The position numbers and the translations under genes are program-made. Positions 17,413-25,333 of a DNA stretch of 53,094 nucleotides are shown piece by piece. Numbering within the stretch: the first letter of the stretch is position 1; every line of letters starts with the position of its first letter. The notes under the pieces are model-generated. The model saw only the letters and a program-made list of their open reading frames with translations. It ran no database searches and had not been told where the DNA came from. This stretch comes from Caulobacteraceae bacterium (GTDB lineage: Bacteria > Pseudomonadota > Alphaproteobacteria > Caulobacterales > Caulobacteraceae), in the NCBI GenBank assembly GCA_030446805.1, contig JAUJMO010000002.1, forward strand, positions 121,950-175,043, given 5' to 3'.

Positions 17413-20400
17413 TCACCGCCCCGCCGCGGCGCGTTGCTGATTGAGAGCAAAAAGGCGGGCCAGGATTTCGTGGTCCGGGAGGTCGGCGGGCCAGCCGTAG
17501 GCGGCGACGACGGCTTCGTCGAGCGCGCGGTGGGCGTTGTCGAGCCAGGCGGGGCGGACGTTGTAGAGGTTGGTCAGGGTGCGGGTCTTGAGCGTCTTGG
17601 CGGCCTCATCGTCCACGGGCAGCAGGCGGTCGGGGTAGCCGGGCACGACCTCCGGCTCGCGCCGGATCAGATCGGCGGGGTTCAGCCAGTTCTCGCGCAA
17701 GCGGTCGAGCTCCGTGGCGGCGGCGGCGATCCGCTGGGCGCGGGGGTCGTCGGCATATTCGGCGGCCGGGATGTTGGGGGTGAGGCCTTCGGGGAAGGGG
17801 AAGGTCTCGAAGGTGGTGGAGGGGGTGTACGTAGGATCGTTACCGACGCCGATCCAGGCTCCACGACTGAGGGCCCAGACTTCATGCACTCTGCTTGAGA
17901 GTAAGCCGAACCTCACATCGTCATCTCGTGCGATCACAACGGCAACATTGTCAGGCAACACTGCGGCGTCGAGCCAAACGAATAGGCGGTGCCGGGAGAC
18001 CTTAGGGGTGACTATGTTCCGCGTCAGTGAGGCTGATGCGCGCCGCCATTCAGTTCGAGGTCTTGTGAACTGCCACCACCGCTCCCGCGCAGCCGCGTCC
18101 CGGCTAGCCTCACGCGCCGGTCGTACATGAGCATGCACGTGCTGAAACGGTAGTTCGTAGAGTGACGCCTCGCTCTCGTCCAAGCCGGTGAAGTCCGCCA
18201 CCCAGCCAAGGTCATTGCGGCGTACAATGTCTCCACCGCTGGTGATCGGCCTTACGACATCCGAGTTGGGCCGACCATTGGGATTGAGTGGTTGCCTGAG
18301 CCAATTTCGCGCGAGGTCGGCCGGTACCTCGAACGGAGCGCCTTTCGTTACGCCCTGAAAGCCGACACCCGCGTTCTCCTTCAGCCGCACGGCCTTGGTC
18401 AGATCGACATCGCCCGCCGTGAGGTCCGCGTTGATCTGGCCCACGACCGCGCCGTTCAGGCGCTGCTCGGGCATGCCGTGGCCGAAGCCGATCATGGAGA
18501 CGCGGACAGCGGCGCCTTCCTGGGCCCAGGGCTCGTCGGGCCATGCTTCGCGGATCAGGCCTGCGGCGGCGATGGGCTCCAGCACGCGGCGGCTGGCTCC
18601 GCCGCGAATGGAGTTGGTGGTGACGAGGCCGGCGCGCTGGGCTCCCTCATGACCGCTCATCCCCGCGAAAGCGGGGACCCAGGCTTTTTCAACTCCGGCC
18701 GAGTTGGTCCGGCTGTTGTCCCACTGCTCCCGCGCGCCGTTCGCCGCTTCAGGCACAAGAAAAACGCCTGGGTCCCCGCTTTCGCGGGGATGAGCGGAAG
18801 GTTGGGGGGAGGGCGGCCGAGGGATCTCACCGGCGACGGCGCGCCAAGCTTTCTCGACCCAGTAGGCCACGAGGTCGGCTTCGCGGGGCACGCGGTTGGC
18901 GTAGGCGGCGAAGAGGCGCTCGACAGTGGAGTCGCCCAGGCTGTCGCGGAGGCGCTTGCCGCCCAGGAACGGAGGGTTGCCGATGATGACGTCGGCTTCG
19001 GGCCACTCCGCCTCCGAGCCGTCGGGGTTCAGCAGGGCGTCGCGGTTCTCGATCTGCTCCAGGCTGGACAGGATGGGCTCATTGTAGGCGGTGAAGCCGT
19101 TGGCGCGCATCCATTGCAGGTCGCCGATCCATAGCGTCACGCGGGCGAGTTCGGCCGCGTAGCGATCGATCTCTATACCGCGCACGCAGTCCAGGCTCAC
19201 GCGGGGCGGAGGCGCCTGGACGCCGGTAAGCCGTTCGGCGTCGACCAGGGCGCGGAGTTCGATGTCCTTGAGCGCGTGCAGAGCGACATAGAGAAAATTG
19301 CCCGAGCCGCAGGCGGGGTCCAGCACGCGAAAGGCCGCGAGACGGGTCTGGAACCGGTCGAGCAGCTCGGTGGCGCGGCCCACGGCGGCCACGCGGTCGC
19401 GCTCGGCTGTGCCCACCGCCTTGCGACGGGCGGCCTCGCCGGATTTGGCGTCGCCGGCCTTCAAAGCTTCTGCGGCGGCTTCGAACACGGCGCGGCGGCG
19501 GTCTTCGGCGGCCCGGGCCTCCGCCATGGCGGCTGTGATCTCGGCGCGAACGCCGGCCCACTCGGCCAGGAGCGGGCGAATGATCACCGGCTCAACGATC
19601 TTCAGGATCTTGGCGCGGTCGGTGTAGTGGGCGCCCAGCGCCGGGCGCTCGCGGGTGGCCTTGAGCGCCTGTTCGAACAGCGTCCCGAAGATGGCGGGGT
19701 CGATCTGGGACCAGTCGTGCTCTTCGGCGGTCCTGGCGACCAGTTCGAGATCGGAGGCCTCCAGCGGCAGGGGCTCCGCGCCGTCGAACAGACCGCCGTT
19801 GAACCAGCGGATCAGGTCGGGACCAAAGAAGCGGTCCTCCTCCGCCTCGGTGGCCATCTTGCGGAACAGCTCGCGCAGTTGGGCGCGCGCCGCGGCGGGA
19901 CGGGTGCGGGTGGCCTTGATCGTGCGCGTGAACAGGCCGTCCGGCAAGAGCTTGGCGTCCTCGGCGAACATGCAGAACACGAGCTGGTTCAGGAAGTGGG
20001 CGATCGCGCGCGGGTCGTGGAGGGGCTCGCCCCCCGGCGCCTCGCGCTCCTGCAGGCGGCGGCCGAGTTCGCCGAAGCGCTGGGCGGCGGTGGCGGTGAG
20101 GTCCTGGGGCGTGAGGCGGGGCTTGAGCCGCTCGCTGCCCTGGAAGACGGCGCGGAGCAGGTCGAGATTGGCGGGCTCATGCAGGTCGTCGAGGGAGAGC
20201 TCGATGCGGCGCGAGACGGTGTTGGTCCAATTGGTGTGAACCACGATCCGGGCCATGTCGCTGACCACGAGGTAGGGCGGGTTCTGGAGATCCAGCGCAT
20301 AGGCCTGGAGCTGGCGCAGGGCGGCGTTCAGGTCCTTGTGCTTGCCCTTGTACTCCCAGCCGAAGCAGCCGCGGCGCCAGACGTCGGCCCAGCCGTCGCC

Positions 20401-20574
20401 GCCGCCGACCTTTTCCGCGCCGCGCTCAAAGCAGTAGCGCTCGCCCGTGGGATCATCCTCGGCCGGGGTAGGCTCGCCCAGCAGACGGCACAGGTCGATG
20501 AAGTGCTCCTGGGAGCCCTGGCGTTCGCGGAGCGTGCTGTCGCTCCACTTGCGGATGAACTCGGCGGCGGTCAC
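17413..20574 (-). CDS. MmeI-like fused endonuclease/DNA adenine methyltransferase (Type IIL-like restriction-modification)
   Basis: 1053 residues from GTG 20574 (AGGCGG upstream). The N-terminal domain has Asp64-x9-Glu74-x-Lys76 in 'WADVWRRGCFGWEYKGKH', the same D-x9-E-x-K nuclease pattern known in MmeI. A helical spacer follows. SAM motif I is 'LDPACGSGNF' at about residue 417, and catalytic motif IV is 'IIGNPPFLGGKR' at about 530, as in N6-adenine methyltransferases. After that come a target-recognition region at about 758-918 and a C-terminal 'NLYNVRPAWLDNAHRALDEAV'. One polypeptide would both cut and protect DNA. Two oddities are visible: an in-frame insertion of a repeat pair (18653-18797, residues about 590-640) and a lower-GC recognition region (about 17820-18300). 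No partner gene is needed or seen. Confidence 0.88.
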   Translation of the reverse strand: MTAAEFIRKWSDSTLRERQGSQEHFIDLCRLLGEPTPAEDDPTGERYCFERGAEKVGGGDGWADVWRRGCFGWEYKGKHKDLNAALRQLQAYALDLQNPPYLVVSDMARIVVHTNWTNTVSRRIELSLDDLHEPANLDLLRAVFQGSERLKPRLTPQDLTATAAQRFGELGRRLQEREAPGGEPLHDPRAIAHFLNQLVFCMFAEDAKLLPDGLFTRTIKATRTRPAAARAQLRELFRKMATEAEEDRFFGPDLIRWFNGGLFDGAEPLPLEASDLELVARTAEEHDWSQIDPAIFGTLFEQALKATRERPALGAHYTDRAKILKIVEPVIIRPLLAEWAGVRAEITAAMAEARAAEDRRRAVFEAAAEALKAGDAKSGEAARRKAVGTAERDRVAAVGRATELLDRFQTRLAAFRVLDPACGSGNFLYVALHALKDIELRALVDAERLTGVQAPPPRVSLDCVRGIEIDRYAAELARVTLWIGDLQWMRANGFTAYNEPILSSLEQIENRDALLNPDGSEAEWPEADVIIGNPPFLGGKRLRDSLGDSTVERLFAAYANRVPREADLVAYWVEKAWRAVAGEIPRPPSPQPSAHPRESGDPGVFLVPEAANGAREQWDNSRTNSAGVEKAWVPAFAGMSGHEGAQRAGLVTTNSIRGGASRRVLEPIAAAGLIREAWPDEPWAQEGAAVRVSMIGFGHGMPEQRLNGAVVGQINADLTAGDVDLTKAVRLKENAGVGFQGVTKGAPFEVPADLARNWLRQPLNPNGRPNSDVVRPITSGGDIVRRNDLGWVADFTGLDESEASLYELPFQHVHAHVRPAREASRDAAARERWWQFTRPRTEWRRASASLTRNIVTPKVSRHRLFVWLDAAVLPDNVAVVIARDDDVRFGLLSSRVHEVWALSRGAWIGVGNDPTYTPSTTFETFPFPEGLTPNIPAAEYADDPRAQRIAAAATELDRLRENWLNPADLIRREPEVVPGYPDRLLPVDDEAAKTLKTRTLTNLYNVRPAWLDNAHRALDEAVVAAYGWPADLPDHEILARLFALNQQRAAAGR
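18653..18684 (+). repeat. REP-like palindrome, copy C
   Basis: Core CCCCGC-GAAA-GCGGGG with flanks CCGCTCAT and ACCCAGGC. Its 32 bases are the exact reverse complement of 18766-18797. It lies in frame inside the MmeI-like gene, where (minus strand) it encodes 'WVPAFAGMSGH'. Confidence 0.92.
18766..18797 (-). repeat. REP-like palindrome, copy D
   Basis: Exact reverse complement of copy C, 81 bases away. On the minus strand it encodes 'AHPRESGDPG', a peptide that recurs in translated repeats of this kind. Confidence 0.92.
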
Positions 20575-20833
20575 CCGCCTGTTGTCGCGTGGTTCGAGGG
20601 CGGGCTGCAAGCGTATGAAGGAAGGCCTGCCGCCGGGCTCGGGCGGGTGGAGGCGACCCCTGCGGGGAGCGCTTCGCGCTGCCTTGACCCGCCCTGCGCG
20701 CGACGGCGGACCTGGCAAGGTCGGGACGAGGGGCGTCCCGCCTGAGTTTCGACGGCCCTCGGAACAAGCCCGAGGGCAGGCTCTGCGGCGCGTCGAACAA
20801 AGGGCTGGAGGGGAGCGGGGCGCTTGGGGGCGG
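20575..20833. other. Intergenic region between transporter and MmeI-like gene
   Basis: 259 bases with no supported gene. The frame of the MmeI-like gene stays open through it on the minus strand, but the upstream codons are Arg/Pro-rich and unlike the family. It should contain the MmeI-like gene's promoter; no motif is clear. Confidence 0.35.
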
Positions 20834-21574
20834 CTACACCCCCGCCCTGAACGGCGTGAAGTCCGTCCCCCGGTCATACACGTCCAGGCCTTCGCGGCGT
20901 TTGAGGGTGTTCACGGTGGCGTAGGTCACCGGGGTCAGCAGCGCCTCCCAGGCCACCTTGAGCGCCCACTGGGTGAGGATCACGCCGGCCAGGGTCTCGG
21001 TTGACCAGACGCCCGCAAAGGCGAGGGGGTAGAAGATCAGGCTGTCGACGCCCTGGCCGGCCACCGTGGAGCCTATGGTGCGCAGCCACAGCAGGCGGCC
21101 GGCGGTCAGGATCTTGAGCCGGGCCAGGACAAAGGCGTTGACGAACTCGCCGGCCCAGAAGGCGGCGATGGACGCCGCCACGATGCGGGGGACCTGGCCG
21201 AACACCTGTTGGTAGGCGCTCTGGTTCGGCCAGTCGGGGGCCGGCGGCAGGGCCACCACGATCAGGCTCATGGCGGCCATGAAGAGCATGGCGACCGTGC
21301 CGGCCCAGATGCAGCGGCGGGCGCGGGCGTAGCCGTAGACCTCGGTCAGGATGTCGCCCAGCACATAGCTCAGCGGAAAGAAGAGGATGCCCGCGCCAAA
21401 GGTCACGGGACCCAGGCCGGGGACATCGAGAGCCGCCAGCTTGCCGGCGCCGATCACATTGCTGAGCAGGAGCACGGCCACAAAGGCGGCCATGACCAGG
21501 TCGAAGTCGCGGGTGGGCCGCTGGGAGAGCGCGGCGGCGTCGGTCTGCAGCGGTGCGGCGGGAGGCGGGGCCAT
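20834..21574 (-). CDS. yhhQ: Queuosine precursor transporter (YhhQ / Vut_1 family)
   Basis: 246 residues with about six membrane helices. Family markers are 'LLLSNVIGAGKL', 'FGAGILFFPLSYVLGDILTEVYGY', 'WAGEFVNAFVLARLKI' and 'TVAGQGVDSLIFYPLAF'. YhhQ proteins carry queuine or preQ precursors across the inner membrane for the tRNA modification queuosine. The ATG at 21574 is chosen because it gives a short polar N-terminus before the first helix; upstream codons are low-complexity. Divergent from the 2OG-oxygenase-like gene. Confidence 0.9.
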   Translation of the reverse strand: MAPPPAAPLQTDAAALSQRPTRDFDLVMAAFVAVLLLSNVIGAGKLAALDVPGLGPVTFGAGILFFPLSYVLGDILTEVYGYARARRCIWAGTVAMLFMAAMSLIVVALPPAPDWPNQSAYQQVFGQVPRIVAASIAAFWAGEFVNAFVLARLKILTAGRLLWLRTIGSTVAGQGVDSLIFYPLAFAGVWSTETLAGVILTQWALKVAWEALLTPVTYATVNTLKRREGLDVYDRGTDFTPFRAGV

Positions 21575-21755
21575 GCGGCGGCTTAGCACACGCGGCCGGG
21601 GGTCTTCACCCGCACCCGGAGGCTCATCAAGCTCTGGAGGCGGGCGGCTCCAGGCAGGGAAGGCGTGATTTCCGCGCGTCTTCCCGAGGTCGTGAAGCCC
21701 CCTCTGGCGGCTCAGCCAGGGTTGCGGCGGCATCACGGGTGTGCGGAGAGGGGAC

Positions 21756-22394
21756 GTGCCCACCCTGTCCCTCTTTCCCACGCGGATTCGCCACACGGCC
21801 CTCTCGAGCGAGCCGGGGTGGCCGGCCCTGGAACTGGAGCTGGAGGAGGCCTGCCGCGGGCTGGCCGCGGAGGACGCGGCCGGGCGGGCCTGGTCGAAGC
21901 GGCACGGCTACCGCGGCTACACCTCCTACGCCTCGCTGGACGACCTGCCGCGCCGGGCCACGGTGTTCGGCGCGCTCAAGCGGCGGCTGGATCGGGAGGC
22001 CGGCGCCTTTGCCGCGGAGCTGGGGCTCGAGCTTGGCGGGCGACGGCTGAAGCTGGACAGCCTCTGGGTCAACGTGCTGCGCCCGGGCGGGGCGCACTCG
22101 GGACATCTTCACCCGCTGAGCGTGCTGTCGGGGACCCTGTATGTGGCCACGCCCGAAGGGGCCGGCGCGATCCGGTTCGAGGACCCGCGGCTGCCCATGA
22201 TGATGGCCCGGCCGCCCGTCGGGCCCGATGCGGACGAAGCGCTGCGGAGCTTTCACAGCCACCAGCCCCGGCCGGGGGACCTGCTGCTGTGGGAGAGCTG
22301 GCTGCGGCACGAGGTCATGCCGCACGGCGGCAAGGCCGGTCCTGGCTCCGGCGGCGAGCGGATCAGCCTGTCCTTCAACTACGGCTGGGGCTGA
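21756..22394 (+). CDS. TIGR02466-type putative 2OG-Fe(II) oxygenase
   Basis: 212 residues from GTG 21756 (GAGAGGGGAC upstream; a GTG at 21741 adds five residues). The N-terminus 'LSLFPTRIRHT' and the segments 'LWVNVLRPGGAHSGHLHPLSVLSGTLYV', 'PGDLLLWESWLRHEV' and 'ERISLSFNYGWG' are those of the 2OG-FeII_Oxy_5 family. The His in 'HLHPLS', the distal His in 'LRHEV' and Arg in 'ERISLSF' would be the iron and 2-oxoglutarate ligands. The substrate is unknown. The next gene starts 3 bases after its stop, so it probably heads an operon with the two paralogous unknowns. Confidence 0.82.
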   Translation: MPTLSLFPTRIRHTALSSEPGWPALELELEEACRGLAAEDAAGRAWSKRHGYRGYTSYASLDDLPRRATVFGALKRRLDREAGAFAAELGLELGGRRLKLDSLWVNVLRPGGAHSGHLHPLSVLSGTLYVATPEGAGAIRFEDPRLPMMMARPPVGPDADEALRSFHSHQPRPGDLLLWESWLRHEVMPHGGKAGPGSGGERISLSFNYGWG

Positions 22395-22396
22395 GG

Positions 22397-22681
22397 ATGG
22401 CAGGGATGGGCGGGCGCCTGGACCCGGACCTGGAGGCGGCGGCCGAGGAGGAGATCGCGCGGGCGTGCGACCTCAGCTGGGCGCAGCTGGCGCGGGTGGT
22501 GCCCTGGGGGGACAGCTACGAGGGGATCACGCCGGGCGGACAGGGCGCGACCTATGAGCGGGGCTATCTCTGGGCCGAGGGGGAAGGCGGCGACGTGCTG
22601 GTGGAGGTGGCGGTTTACGTCCATCCGGAACTCCAGGACCATGCGGCGACACGCACCCGGCTGATTCGGAGACCCGCATGA
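22397..22681 (+). CDS. Unknown small protein, paralogue 1
   Basis: 94 residues from ATG 22397, immediately after the oxygenase stop. Visible pattern: an acidic helix 'EAAAEEEIARACDLSWAQL', then 'VVPWGDSYEG', 'YERGYLWAEGEGGDVLVEV' and the end 'RLIRRPA'. I recognise no domain. It aligns by eye with the next gene over its whole length (E/D-rich helix, W, VPW-x-D, Y-x-W-A, EGGD, EV-x-V, IRR). Its stop overlaps the next start (ATGA), so the two are translationally coupled. Confidence 0.75.
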   Translation: MAGMGGRLDPDLEAAAEEEIARACDLSWAQLARVVPWGDSYEGITPGGQGATYERGYLWAEGEGGDVLVEVAVYVHPELQDHAATRTRLIRRPA

Positions 22682-22971
22682 GCGCCCAGCCCAACTCTCC
22701 GGCCGCCTTCACTTCCGAGCCGCACCCGGAGATGGAGCGGCACGCGGACGACGAGCTCAGCCACGCCGTGGCGCATCAATGGCTGGAGCTGGAGACCCTG
22801 GTGCCCTGGACGGACGCCCTGCCGGCCGACGACCGGCGGCCGCACCCGGTGACGCGCAGCTATCGCTGGGCCGACACGGAGGGCGGCGACATGGTCTGCG
22901 AGGTCACGGTGCACGAGCTGCCCGACCGGTCGGGGCATGTGATCCGGCGCTCCTGCGTGATCCGGCGGTAG
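22678..22971 (+). CDS. Unknown small protein, paralogue 2
   Basis: 97 residues from ATG 22678. Shares with the preceding gene the helix 'ADDELSHAVAHQWLELE', 'LVPWTDAL', 'RSYRWADTEGGDMVCEV' and 'SCVIRR'. The first 20 residues are an extra polar tail. The pair looks like a tandem duplication that has diverged strongly. No known function; the shared Trp/Gly-Gly-Asp core suggests one small beta-sheet domain (inference). Confidence 0.75.
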   Translation: MSAQPNSPAAFTSEPHPEMERHADDELSHAVAHQWLELETLVPWTDALPADDRRPHPVTRSYRWADTEGGDMVCEVTVHELPDRSGHVIRRSCVIRR

Positions 22972-23029
22972 CGCGGCCTCTAGGCGGCGGCTCCGTCAGC
23001 GGCCGCGGGGCGGCCATGAGCCCCCATGA

Positions 23030-23058
23030 CCGCTCTCCCCCGGGAAAGCCGGGGTCCA
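23030..23058 (+). repeat. REP-like palindrome, copy E
   Basis: Same family as copies A and B, with two base changes in the left half of the stem (CCCGGGAAAGCC). It pairs with copy F 60 bases away, with no gene between. Confidence 0.8.
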
Positions 23059-23117
23059 TCTCGCCTCAGACGCGCAACCTGCGCCGAGGCCATGAACCCA
23101 GATCCACGCCAGGCCGC

Positions 23118-23148
23118 GCCTGGGCCCGGCTTTCGCCGGGGAGAGCGG
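23118..23148 (-). repeat. REP-like palindrome, copy F
   Basis: Reverse-complement orientation of the family (GGCTTTCGCCGGGGAGAGCGG). With copy E it forms an inverted pair between the second small paralogue and the convergent hydrolase gene. Confidence 0.8.
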
Positions 23149-23197
23149 GACGGAGGGGCGGGCTCGTGCGCCGAGCGGGCGCGCGCAGCTGGCCGAA

Positions 23198-24178
23198 CTA
23201 GGCGGCCAGGGCCTGTTCGGCGGGAGCGCCGGCGCGTGCCCGGACTTCGTCCACCGCCGCCCGGACCAGCTCCGGCGAGAAGTGGTGACCCATGTGGCCC
23301 TGGCCCGGGACGGTGGTCACCCGCACGTCCGGCAGGGCCTCGGCCAGGCGCAGGCCGTGCTTCTTGGGCTTCAGGATCTTGTCCTTCAGGCTCACCACCA
23401 GGTGCACGGGGGCGGGATAGTCGGCGTAGCGCGCCTGCATGGCCTGGAGCGCCAGGGCTGTTGCGCTGAAGTCGACGCTGTCGGAGCGCATGGAGACCGG
23501 GCGGCTGGCGAGCGCAAAGGGCACATCGCGCTTGAACTCGGGCGTGGGCTTCTGGGGCGCGAAGATCAGCCGGAGATAGGCCCGCATCTGCAACGGATCG
23601 AACAAGGCGGCGGGCCCGTGGGTGTAGGCCGCGCCCACGCCCGGCGCGGCCCGGAACGCCCGCTTGAGGTGCCCGGGGCCCCAACCGGGATAGGCCAGGG
23701 GCGCCAGCAGCACGACCCCCGAAGTCTCCGCGGCGAACTCCATCCCATAGGCCAGGGCCACCGCCCCGCCCAGCGAGTGACCCACCACCGTGGGCCGCAC
23801 CAAGCCCAGGGCGTCCGCAACGGCCTTGAGCTTGCGCGCCTGCTCGAGGGGCGAGCCGGCGTGCAGATCCCCCGGGCTCCAGCCGTGGCCGGGCCGGTCG
23901 GGCGCGGTCAGGCGGTAGCCGCCCAGAACGCCGCTCAAGGCCGTCATCTGTTCGGCGGCGGACATGGCCACGCCATGGATCAGGAGAACGTCCGGGCCCG
24001 AGCCGCTCTGCAGCACATGCAGGCGCACGCCGTGCACGTCCACGAACCGCCCGGTCGGAGGATTGCGCCCCTCCACCACACGGTTCCGCGCGGCGCCGAA
24101 CGCCAGCCCCGCCAGGCCTAGGGCGGCCAGTCCGCCGGCGGCGAGGGCCGCCTGCATCGGTCCTGTCGGATGTCGCAT
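23198..24178 (-). CDS. Alpha/beta hydrolase, membrane-anchored or exported
   Basis: 326 residues from ATG 24178. Residues about 9-30 are a hydrophobic Ala/Gly/Leu helix (signal anchor or signal peptide). The hydrolase fold shows the oxyanion segment 'VLLIHGVAMS', 'TAPDRPGHGWS', the nucleophile elbow 'VVGHSLGGAVAL' (Ser135) and, near the end, 'GQGHMGHHF', which supplies the catalytic His. The Asp is probably in 'SLKDKI'. Substrate unknown; the closest functional class is carboxylesterase/epoxide-hydrolase type. Frame open 26 codons upstream, but those are less protein-like. Confidence 0.85.
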   Translation of the reverse strand: MRHPTGPMQAALAAGGLAALGLAGLAFGAARNRVVEGRNPPTGRFVDVHGVRLHVLQSGSGPDVLLIHGVAMSAAEQMTALSGVLGGYRLTAPDRPGHGWSPGDLHAGSPLEQARKLKAVADALGLVRPTVVGHSLGGAVALAYGMEFAAETSGVVLLAPLAYPGWGPGHLKRAFRAAPGVGAAYTHGPAALFDPLQMRAYLRLIFAPQKPTPEFKRDVPFALASRPVSMRSDSVDFSATALALQAMQARYADYPAPVHLVVSLKDKILKPKKHGLRLAEALPDVRVTTVPGQGHMGHHFSPELVRAAVDEVRARAGAPAEQALAA

Positions 24179-24290
24179 GTGGGGCGCCCGCTGGAGGAAA
24201 CTCCCGAACGGAACCGCCGCCGCCGGCTGAAGTTGCCGCGTTCGCGTGCGGCTCAATGACCTGAGCTGAAGGCTCTCGCCCCGGATCGGC

Positions 24291-25205
24291 TCAGCGCGGG
24301 ACCCAGGCGAAGCCGTCGCCCTCGCGGCGCACGGAGCCCAGGCCGGGGAAGGGAAAGTGGGGCGCGTAGATGCGCTCGCCTCCGTTCGCGGCGCGGGCGA
24401 GCAGGGCGCGGCGGCTGGCTTCCGCGGTGGGGGCGTCCGCGTCGAAGCTGATGGTGAACTCCGGCTCGCGGAGCGAGACGACGTAGTGGTGGGCGGTGTC
24501 GCCGATCGCCAGGAGGCTTTGACGGCCGGACTGAATGCGCACGGCCGTGTGCCCGGGCGTGTGGCCGCGCACCTCCACCGAGGTGAATCCCGGCAGGATC
24601 TCGGCGCCGGGCTCGAAGGTGACCACCTGCGGACCGACGACGTCGACGAAGCCGGGAGGCGGGGACGCGCGCAAGGCGGCCCACTCGGCCGCCGTCATGC
24701 GCACCTCCGCGTTCGGGAAGGCCAGGGTTCCTGCAGCCGTCACCAGTCCGCCGATGTGGTCCGGGTGGCCATGGGTGATGAGGATGTCGGTGACTTGGGC
24801 CGGGACCACCCGGGCCTTGCGCAGATTGGGGAGGAGCCGGCCGGTGGTGGGCGCCATCGCGCCCAGGCCCGTGTCGATCAGCACCACGCGATCCCCGCTG
24901 CGGACCAACAGCACGTCCACGTCCAGCGAGGCGGCGTCGGCGGGCAGGCCGGCGGCGGCGAGCACGCGGCCGATTTCGGCCGGCGCCGGGTCGCTCCAGA
25001 CCTTTCCGTCGTTGGCCACGGGCAGATAGCCGTCGTTGATCACGGCCGCATCCAGGCGGCCCAGCTTGAAGCGGTGCACCCCGTCTTCTCGGGAGACCGC
25101 GGCGGCTGCGGACGTCGCCGACCCGGAGGGCGCGCCCGACGGAGCGCAGGCCGCGGCTGAGCTCAGCAGGAGCAGCATGGCGGAAAAGGTGAGTGAACGC
25201 GCCAT
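24291..25205 (-). CDS. MBL-fold metallo-hydrolase, lipoprotein
   Basis: 304 residues. Lipoprotein signal 'MLLLLSSAAACAPSG' (Cys20), so it acts in the periplasm. The metallo-beta-lactamase fold is shown by 'VLIDTGLGAMAP', the metal motif 'HGHPDH' (145-150), 'VRGHTPGHTAV' and 'IGDTAHHYV'. This subgroup (AhlM/YtnP-like, with the N-terminal 'AAVINDGYLP' strand) includes lactonases; the true substrate cannot be read from sequence. It lies 129 bases before rtcB's end on the same strand. Confidence 0.88.
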   Translation of the reverse strand: MARSLTFSAMLLLLSSAAACAPSGAPSGSATSAAAAVSREDGVHRFKLGRLDAAVINDGYLPVANDGKVWSDPAPAEIGRVLAAAGLPADAASLDVDVLLVRSGDRVVLIDTGLGAMAPTTGRLLPNLRKARVVPAQVTDILITHGHPDHIGGLVTAAGTLAFPNAEVRMTAAEWAALRASPPPGFVDVVGPQVVTFEPGAEILPGFTSVEVRGHTPGHTAVRIQSGRQSLLAIGDTAHHYVVSLREPEFTISFDADAPTAEASRRALLARAANGGERIYAPHFPFPGLGSVRREGDGFAWVPR

Positions 25206-25333
25206 GTTTCAGAGCCTCGGGTGGGGAGCGGCGAAGGTGGCCGCCCCCCGCCTGAAGTCAAGGCGGCGGAGGGGCGGAGCCCCGGGCAGGGCCAAGAGGG
25301 ACGCCGCGCTTGGACATGCGGCGTCCCTCCCCC

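Noticed and set aside
19276-20745. Plus-strand frame of 489 codons opposite the MmeI-like gene
   Set aside because: Gly/Ala/Leu-rich shadow; the minus-strand frame has nuclease and methylase motifs.
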